A DNA stretch of 64,000 nucleotides from Sinohyriopsis cumingii (taxonomy: Eukaryota > Mollusca > Bivalvia > Unionida > Unionidae). The DNA lies in contig CM068825.1 of assembly GCA_028554795.2 (NCBI GenBank), forward strand, positions 153,342,053 to 153,406,052, given 5' to 3'. The translations under genes and the position numbers were made by a program. How positions within the stretch are numbered: the stretch's first letter is position 1; each line of letters starts with the position of its first letter. The notes beneath the pieces are model-generated. The model ran no database searches and was not told the DNA's origin. It saw nothing but the letters and a program-made list of their open reading frames with translations. This document shows positions 58,155-64,000 of this stretch, piece by piece.

Positions 58155-58607
58155 TTAGTCTCTCTGTTTTTTGAATTTTTTCACCGTCACACTCTTTTCC
58201 TCTTCTTCCTCCTCCTCGCTTTCTTCCCTTCTTCTTTTTTTCTCCTGTTTCTTTTTCTTCACCTGTCTTTTTTCTTCCTCAGAAGAATCCCTCTCTTCCT
58301 CTGAAGAATTCCTCTTTTCTTCTGACTCCTCTTGTTTCTTTTTTGGGCAATCTGGAGACCAATGTCCTTTTTCTTTACAATAATAACAGGTATCTTGACT
58401 TTTGCCTTTTTTAGCCCCTGTTTTCTTTCTTTTTTGACGGTCTGGACACTCTGAAGACCAATGCCCTTTCTTCTGACAGATATAGCAAGTATCTTGACTC
58501 TTATCTCGAAAGGAAGGAGAGTAGTCCGTGGGCTGGTCTGAAGAGAATTTTCTAGTGACCCCTCGCAAAGCTCTGACGAAACGTTCGATTTGGCTAGTCT
58601 CTTCCAT
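58155..58607 (-). CDS. Double CCHC zinc-knuckle protein with charged tail (150 aa)
   Basis: Two zinc knuckles of the pattern CX2CX4HX4C: C41-C44-H49-C54 (CYICQKKGHWSSEC) and C74-C77-H82-C87 (CYYCKEKGHWSPDC), joined by a Lys-rich linker. Such knuckles bind single-stranded nucleic acid, as in retroviral nucleocapsid and cellular RNA-binding proteins. Residues 90-150 are runs of Ser-Glu-Glu and Lys/Arg, a disordered charged tail. The ATG at 58607 is chosen because a TATA box (minus strand TATATAAAAAG, 58671-58661) lies 54-64 bp upstream, with TCA sites 28-38 nt after it. The reading frame stays open a further 16 codons upstream without an ATG. It is transcribed divergently from the DNA polymerase gene. 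No protease or RT adjoins it, so it is not a gag remnant. Confidence 0.8.
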   Translation of the reverse strand: MEETSQIERFVRALRGVTRKFSSDQPTDYSPSFRDKSQDTCYICQKKGHWSSECPDRQKRKKTGAKKGKSQDTCYYCKEKGHWSPDCPKKKQEESEEKRNSSEEERDSSEEEKRQVKKKKQEKKRRREESEEEEEEEKSVTVKKFKKQRD

Positions 58608-58742
58608 CGTTGTGCTCGGCTTGAGAGTGAAATGAATAGTGAAAGGACAAGACACACGCCCTTTTTATATACGCTGGTCTGCCATGACTATAAATTAGTC
58701 TATGGTGTTTAAACTTGAGTCATTTGACGTTTTGCACTCAAG
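58608..58742. promoter_or_regulatory. Divergent promoter, zinc-knuckle and polymerase genes
   Basis: 135 bp with back-to-back TATA elements: TATATAAAAAG on the minus strand (58671-58661) and TATAAAT on the plus strand (58689-58695). TCATTT at 58720-58725 lies 33 nt after the plus TATA and is a plausible initiator. It is the same layout as the 57.1-57.3 kb divergent promoter but has no CRE. Confidence 0.65.
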
Positions 58743-61700
58743 ATGAAACGATCCTATTCATTCGAGAATAAAGAAGAAGAAGAAAGTAAGAGGCAGAAAC
58801 GTGATCTATCGCCTCGAACCAGGGCTGAAATCTTGGCACAAATTCATGCCAGTGATTTTGAAGAGGACATGAGTGAACCGGAATTTGAAACCTCTAAACC
58901 AAGTTCACCACCCTTAGTCAACCCTGAAAAATACTATTCCATTCGAGAGACGGAAAAGCGCTCCTCTAGAAAATTTAGAACCACGGCTTACACCTACACG
59001 GTGAAGTTTAAAGATTTCAAGGCCGACGTACCCTTGGAGAAAGCAGAAGGGTTTATCACCGAGATGTGGGATTCTTTGCTTACCGCACTCAAACGACAAT
59101 GTCAACCCAAAGAAGACGATCGCTTGACACTATCCATAGATCACGACGGTTTGAAATCCCCTGTTTGGATCGAGTTTAGCAGACCCGCAGAACTAACCCC
59201 TTCCAAAGTCATGGACAAGATTCAACACGTACAACAATCTAATGACCAGTTTGACATCACCGATGGTAAAGCCACACTGAAAATGGCCCACTTCTCTCCT
59301 CCTCAAGGGACTGGACGCAAAAAGATGTTATTGGTGGACGACCTTCGCAACACCAAAACAAGTCTCGTCCGAATTAACAACCCTCAAGACCAGATGTGTT
59401 TAGCCCGTGCCATCGTGGTGGGACGAACCTATGCCAACAAGAACGACACGGTAGAATGGAAAAGAACCTGGGAGAACATTCGAAAATCGAACCGAACCAA
59501 ACAACGAAACGAAGCAGAACTCCTCTTGCAACAAGCTGGCCTGTCCAAAGACACACCCTGTGGCATTCCTGAGATGCAAAAATTGCAAGATGCCCTAGCT
59601 CCACGCTACACCTTGAAAGTGCACCCTCAAGAAATGCGCGGGCCTCTGTTGTTTCGAGGCCAAGATTTTAAGGACGGAAAATACATTCATGTCTATTATC
59701 ACGATGAACATTTCGATACCATTACCAGTATCACTGGATTCCTGGGATACGGTTATTATTGTGAGAAATGTGACTATGGTTATAATAATCGAGAGCAGCA
59801 CAAACATTGTGGATGGAAATGCTCAGGATGTTTGGCCTCTCCACCCTGTCTGAGCGAAGAACCAGTGCCTTGTTCAACTTGTCTGCGCACGTTTGTCAGC
59901 CCTACCTGTTACCAACAACACTTGAAGACGCAAGGTTCACAGAAGAAATGCTCTTGTCAACTGCTGAGATTGTGCCCCGCGTGTAGACAAGGCATACGTA
60001 CCAATAGTACCAAGGCACACGTATGTTCAGGAAAGAAAAAATGTCACATTTGTCACCACATCGTGGACTTGGAACACCAATGTTACGTGCAAAAATACCA
60101 ACCCCCACCAGAGAAAGAGGACGGTCACAAGAAGAAAGGCAATTTCATCTTTTTCGATTTCGAATGCATGCAAGAGACCGGCATTCACATTCCTAATTTC
60201 TGCGTGGCTCATCGAGCGTGCGAGAAGTGCATTCAAGAACCTATCTTCAGTCATTGCCCTTACTGCAGCAAGATTCCTGGAGGGCGTGAAAAAATCTTTC
60301 GGGGACCGAACACGTTAGCCGATTTTGCCCAATGGGTTTTAGACCCCATCGACAAGACGTGGAGCCAAGAGGACATCGAACGTTACGGAGATTGTCATCG
60401 TCATGCCACGGTGATGGCTCACAATTTCTCCGGATACGATGGACAGTTTCTTTTGAGGTACTATACGGAACATGGCACCGAACGTCCTAAAGTGACTTTG
60501 AACGGTGCCAAAATCATTTTCATGCAAGTGGGACAAGTACAGTTTAAAGATTCGATGAGCTATTTGGCCATGCCTTTGAGTCGAATGCCTAAAACGTTTG
60601 GAATGACAGAAATGGCTAAAGTGTACTTTCCACACTTTTTCAATACGGAAGCCAATCAACATGCCGTTCTACCCCATTTGCCTGAGGCTCACTATTACGA
60701 CCCCGACAACATGCGTACCGAACAACGAGAAGCTTTCTACGCTTAGTACCAGGCTCACGCCTCGGACCCCTTCGACTTTCAGGAAGAAATGCTAAAGTAT
60801 TGTCGTTCCGACGTGGACATTTTACGACGTTGCTGTGGAAAATTTCGAGAACTGTTCATGGAACACGGAGGGGTCGATCCTTTGAAAGAAGCTTGCACCA
60901 TTGCCAAAGCGTGTTCCTTAGTGTACCGACAACGATTCATGCCTGAAAACACTGTAGCTGTCATCAGCCCACAAACGACCCACTATGTCAAGCGTCAATA
61001 CTCGGTCAAAGCCCTACGTTGGTTACATTACTTGTGCGACAAGGAAGACAAATGGATTCAGCATGCCCGCAACGGAGGAGGCGAAAAGACCATCGGAACG
61101 TATTCGGGCGATGGCTGGGACTTAGAAAACCCCAAGATCGTGTACGAGTTTAACGGTTCCTTATTTCACGGATGTCCCGTCTGTTACCCTGACCGTGGCA
61201 CTAGAAATCAGTTTTTGCAACGAACCATGGAAGACTTGTACCAGGACACTTGTCAGCGACGCCTAAAGTTGGAACAGCAAGGATACCAAGTGGTGGAAAT
61301 ATGGGAACACGAGTACGATCACCGTATGAAAACCGATCCCGAGTTTAAACGCCTCGTGGAAAGTTACCAGTTCATGGACCCACTGAACCCGAGGGATAGT
61401 TTGTACGGAGGAAGGACCAATGCCACCTGTTTGCTGTACCAAGCCGACGAAGAGAAAGGAGAAGAAATCAAATACTTGGACGTGTGTTCGCTGTATCCCT
61501 ACGTGTGCAAATATTGTCGCTTTCCTGTAGGGCACCCGCAATTGCTGACGGAACACATTGACCTGAAAAACATTCGACAATACGAAGGCTTGATCAAGTG
61601 TAAAGTTTTGCCTCCCACGAACCTATACCATCCCGTTTTACCTCACCATTGTCAAGGCAAACTGATGTTTCCCTTGTGTCGTACTTGTGCCGAAACGTGC

Positions 61701-62807
61701 AACCAAGACCAACCTTGTCAGCACACCCAGGAAGAACGGGCCTTGACGGGAACCTGGGTCAGCGTAGAATTGTTCAAAGCTCTGGACATGGGATACCAAC
61801 TGTTAGAAGTGTACGAAACTTGCCACTTTCCCAAGACACAACAGTACCACAAGGGTGATCCCAGTCAGAAAGGCATTTTCGCCGACTACGTGGATGCCTT
61901 TTTGAAACTGAAGCAAGAAGCCAGCGACTATCCTTCCTGGTGTCACACTCCCGAAGACCAAATACAATTCAAAGAGAAATACTACGAACAAGAAGGCATC
62001 ACTTTAGACCACATCGAGAAAAACGAAGGCAGACGGTCGTTTGCCAAAGTGATGTTAAATTGCTTGTGGGGTAAAATGGCACAACGCACGTGTTTACCCA
62101 AGACGGAATATTTGACAGAACCTTCCCGCTACTTCCAGATGATTCACGACAAAACCAAATACATGAAACACGTGGACGTCGTTCGAGAGGATTTGATCTT
62201 GGTCAATTACGAAGAAGATCTGGACTTTGTACAAGACGACTCTTTTGGAAATGTCATCATTGCGGCTTACGTGACAGCCCATGCTCGCTTAAAATTGTAC
62301 GAAGCTTTAGAACTGTTAGAAGAACGCGTCCTGTACTTTGACACGGACAGTTGCATTTACATCCATCACCCGATTCAACATCACCCTGACATCGAAGGAG
62401 ACCGTTTAGGAGCCTGGACAGACGAGCATCCCGACGACAAGATTCTAAGTTTCGTCAGTGGTGGTCCCAAAAATTACGGCTACGAATACCGGGACAAACA
62501 AGGAGAAGTGCACACGACGTGCAAAGTGAAAGGACTGACTCTGAATTATCGTACCAGTCGAGTGGTCAACTTTGGGGTATTGAAAGAAGCCTTGCAATCG
62601 GGAGAGGATGGAGACTTTAAAGTGACCACCTGTCAACCGAACAAGATTGTACGTTTACCCACTCACCACATCGTCAGTCGACCATTGCAAAAAGTCTATC
62701 AAATCGTGTACCAGAAGCGAGTGAGACTTCCCAATCACTTTACGTTGCCGTACGGTCACGTCGGTATTGGTCTGTATATAAAAAGGAACCCTAGGCAAGA
62801 TCGATAG
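58743..62807 (+). pseudogene. Protein-primed family B DNA polymerase, interrupted by one in-frame TAG
   Basis: Family B polymerase of the protein-primed type found in Polintons, adintoviruses, adenoviruses and linear plasmids; it would replicate the linear element. It reads in one frame from the ATG at 58743 to the TAG at 62805-62807, with a single stop, TAG at 60744-60746, and no frameshift. Exonuclease: motif I FFDFE (Asp472, codon 60156-60158), motif II NFSGYD (Asn561, Asp566), motif III YCRSD (60798-60812), just after the stop. Polymerase: motif A LDVCSLYP (Asp codon 61479-61481), motif B KVMLNCLWGK (from 62046), motif C YFDTDS (62334-62351), then KVKGLTLN. Residues about 335-450 form a Cys/His-rich region with many CxxC pairs, known from Polinton-like polymerases. 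The N-terminal 300 residues may hold the terminal-protein-like part. The stop falls between Exo II and Exo III, so the first 667 residues alone would lack polymerase activity. All catalytic motifs look preserved, so the break is recent, suppressed, or a sequencing error. Confidence 0.88.
62775..62783 (+). promoter_or_regulatory. TATA box of BIR gene inside polymerase 3' end
   Basis: TATATAAAA followed by AGG, 65 bp before the BIR ATG and still inside the last codons of the polymerase ORF. TTCATTG at 62808-62814 stands about 35 nt downstream as a likely initiator. Confidence 0.65.
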
Positions 62808-62839
62808 TTCATTGTGACTACCAAGACCGAGCGAACAAG

Positions 62840-63577
62840 ATGAATACTTTGAAAGAGACATCGTTCCAGTTTGGGGATTGTAAAAAAGTTGTATCTTCCT
62901 CTAGTGTGACTAATACTGGATGGATAAGACCCAGGCATTGCGACGGAAAATGTCCGGAAGGAAACTGCGATTGTCCATGTGGTTACCATTGTAATTGCGT
63001 AACGGAGTTTGCAGACGAGTGCGATTGTGAGCCTTGCGATGGGTACGATGCTGTACGTTGTGACCTGAGCGATGCCGTAAAGCATCATGGGAACTTTAGT
63101 GTCACTACCCCTATCATGGAAAGTGATGCTGTGCGTGTCAAACCTGTGGGATGCGAAAGTGATGCTGCTCGTCCTCTTGGACATTTTACTGGGTTTAAAG
63201 GGGAATGTTCACCTTCACGTCTACCTCCCTACGGATGTCATCCAGCCCTGAGCAAACTCCTGTTCATGTCACCCAACCCTCATCGAAACGAACCTGTGAA
63301 AAACGAATATTCGTTTCCTGTGCGTTTGTCGGAATACTGCGACTTTGAAAATCGTCTTCAATCGTTCAAAGGAAAATGGCCTAAGTATCTAGGAGGACCG
63401 ACCCCCGAAGAATTAGCCAGAGCCGGATTTTTCTACTTGGGCGAAGGAGATAAAGTCAAGTGCTTCAGTTGCGGTGTGTCACTTCACCACTGGGAACCGC
63501 AAGATTCGGCCTACGTAGAACATGCTCGATGGTCACCGAATTGTCATTACTTACCCTTAGTGGGACCGAGACATTGA
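62840..63577 (+). CDS. BIR-domain (IAP-like) protein with Cys-rich N-terminus (245 aa)
   Basis: A single C-terminal baculoviral IAP repeat (about residues 170-240) with the exact zinc pattern CX2CX16HX6C: C208, C211, H228, C235. The preceding GPTPEELARAGFFYLGEGDKV is the usual BIR core. BIR proteins bind caspases or IAP antagonists, or act in mitosis. In DNA viruses they commonly block host cell death. There is no RING finger or CARD. Residues 34-66 are unusually Cys-rich (HCDGKCPEGNCDCPCGYHCN and CDCEPC) and might form a second metal-binding module not typical of IAPs. The middle has two near repeats around ESDAVRVKPVG and ESDAARPLG. The ATG lies 32 bp past the polymerase stop and 65 bp after its own TATA box. 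No intron, unlike most host IAP genes, and colinear with the polymerase, so it belongs to the element. Function inferred from the domain only. Confidence 0.88.
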   Translation: MNTLKETSFQFGDCKKVVSSSSVTNTGWIRPRHCDGKCPEGNCDCPCGYHCNCVTEFADECDCEPCDGYDAVRCDLSDAVKHHGNFSVTTPIMESDAVRVKPVGCESDAARPLGHFTGFKGECSPSRLPPYGCHPALSKLLFMSPNPHRNEPVKNEYSFPVRLSEYCDFENRLQSFKGKWPKYLGGPTPEELARAGFFYLGEGDKVKCFSCGVSLHHWEPQDSAYVEHARWSPNCHYLPLVGPRH

Positions 63578-63602
63578 AGTAACTTCTTACCATAATCTGT
63601 TC

Positions 63603-64000
63603 ATGGATACTTTACAAGAGAACATTCGTGCTTTGCCTGTGGAGTTGAGAGAACGCATTTACCGAGAGCTGGTCAAAATACAAGTGAAACGTAAAGAACA
63701 ATTGCATCCGTTACGTCACCGGTGTTTGAACCACTGGTACCTTCAGGCTATACAAGGACTGATTGAGTTGAAAGTGTTCCATTGGACAGACATTGATCAA
63801 CGACCTCCTGGTTATAAAAAGGAATGGTTTGGTATTGACGATTCTATCTACTACATTGTAAACGTACTGCATCGAATTCCAGAGAAAGAGTTAACGAATT
63901 ACCAACATCTTGTACGCAATGTCAATTTGGTGAAAGAGGAAACTTCTGAACGAATTGTAACGTGTAAATTAGTAACTAAACGATTTAGATTCGACAATGA
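63603..64000 (+). CDS. Uncharacterised ORF, 3' cut by window edge (at least 132 aa)
   Basis: Open from ATG 63603 to the last base with no stop. Starts 25 bp after the BIR stop. The N-terminus LPVELRERIYREL resembles the first helix of an F-box or a similar LPxELR motif. Next come a basic segment and a Trp/Tyr-rich region (HWYLQAIQGL, GYKKEWFGIDDSIYYIVN). An F-box protein would recruit host SCF ubiquitin ligase, but the match is short and the call is weak. No TATA box at the usual distance was found, so it may be co-transcribed with the BIR gene or use another promoter. Confidence 0.65.
   Translation, partial: MDTLQENIRALPVELRERIYRELVKIQVKRKEQLHPLRHRCLNHWYLQAIQGLIELKVFHWTDIDQRPPGYKKEWFGIDDSIYYIVNVLHRIPEKELTNYQHLVRNVNLVKEETSERIVTCKLVTKRFRFDN

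Noticed and set aside
58171-58383. Ser/Phe-rich ORF on the plus strand
   Set aside because: Antisense shadow of the charged tail of the zinc-knuckle gene.
60744-60746. Splitting the polymerase into two genes
   Set aside because: The second half has no TATA or initiator before it, the frame is continuous, and exonuclease motif III lies on the far side of the stop.
61263-62861. Minus-strand and +1 frame ORFs across the polymerase
   Set aside because: Shadows of the polymerase frame, which alone carries the family motifs.

Overview
This is eukaryotic, intron-rich, AT-rich DNA packed with repeats. It most likely comes from a mollusc or another lophotrochozoan. The inference rests on spliced acid-lipase genes, tRNA-derived SINEs, long TATG/AT/GA microsatellites, and DIRS, RTE-like, Gypsy and mariner remnants. 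Nothing fixes the species.

Region 1 (1-37,600) holds two tandem, same-strand genes of the lysosomal acid/gastric lipase family. Gene A runs from 219 to 18,970 and its first exon lies outside the window. Gene B runs from 20,523 to 37,537 and is complete: 8 coding exons, 410 residues, with a signal peptide. Matching exons have the same intron phases and nearly all the same lengths, and the Ser-Asp-His triad is intact in both, so they look like a working tandem duplication. Their introns carry the repeats: a 41-bp minisatellite (4.8-7.3 kb), a decayed antisense DIRS element (10.2-13.7 kb), an antisense non-LTR retrotransposon (24.9-27.6 kb), a 50-bp minisatellite, a mariner fragment, a MITE-like element and several SINEs.

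Region 2 (37.6-56.5 kb) has no intact host gene that I can recognise. It contains a 4.5-kb satellite array of a 64-bp monomer (38.96-43.44 kb), SINEs, and fragments of at least one and probably two Gypsy-type LTR retrotransposons (51.1-53.85 and 55.2-56.1 kb).

Region 3 (about 56.5 kb to the right edge) is the most interesting. It is a compact, intronless, virus-like or Polinton/adintovirus-like block, richer in GC than its surroundings. In order it holds: a small basic ORF (-), a Gln-rich coiled-coil ORF (+), a double zinc-knuckle ORF (-), a protein-primed family B DNA polymerase (+) broken by one in-frame TAG, a BIR-domain (IAP-like) ORF (+), and a further ORF cut by the window edge (+). The five genes whose promoters can be examined each have a TATA box about 45-65 bp before the ATG, with a TCA initiator-like site about 30-36 nt downstream of it. 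The first two genes form a divergent pair with CCAAT boxes and a perfect CRE between them. Each ends 24-28 nt past its stop codon in what looks like a replication-dependent histone mRNA 3' stem-loop plus purine-rich downstream element, yet neither ORF looks like a histone. A DNA element that gives non-histone genes histone-type, S-phase-linked expression signals is the best candidate here for something undescribed.
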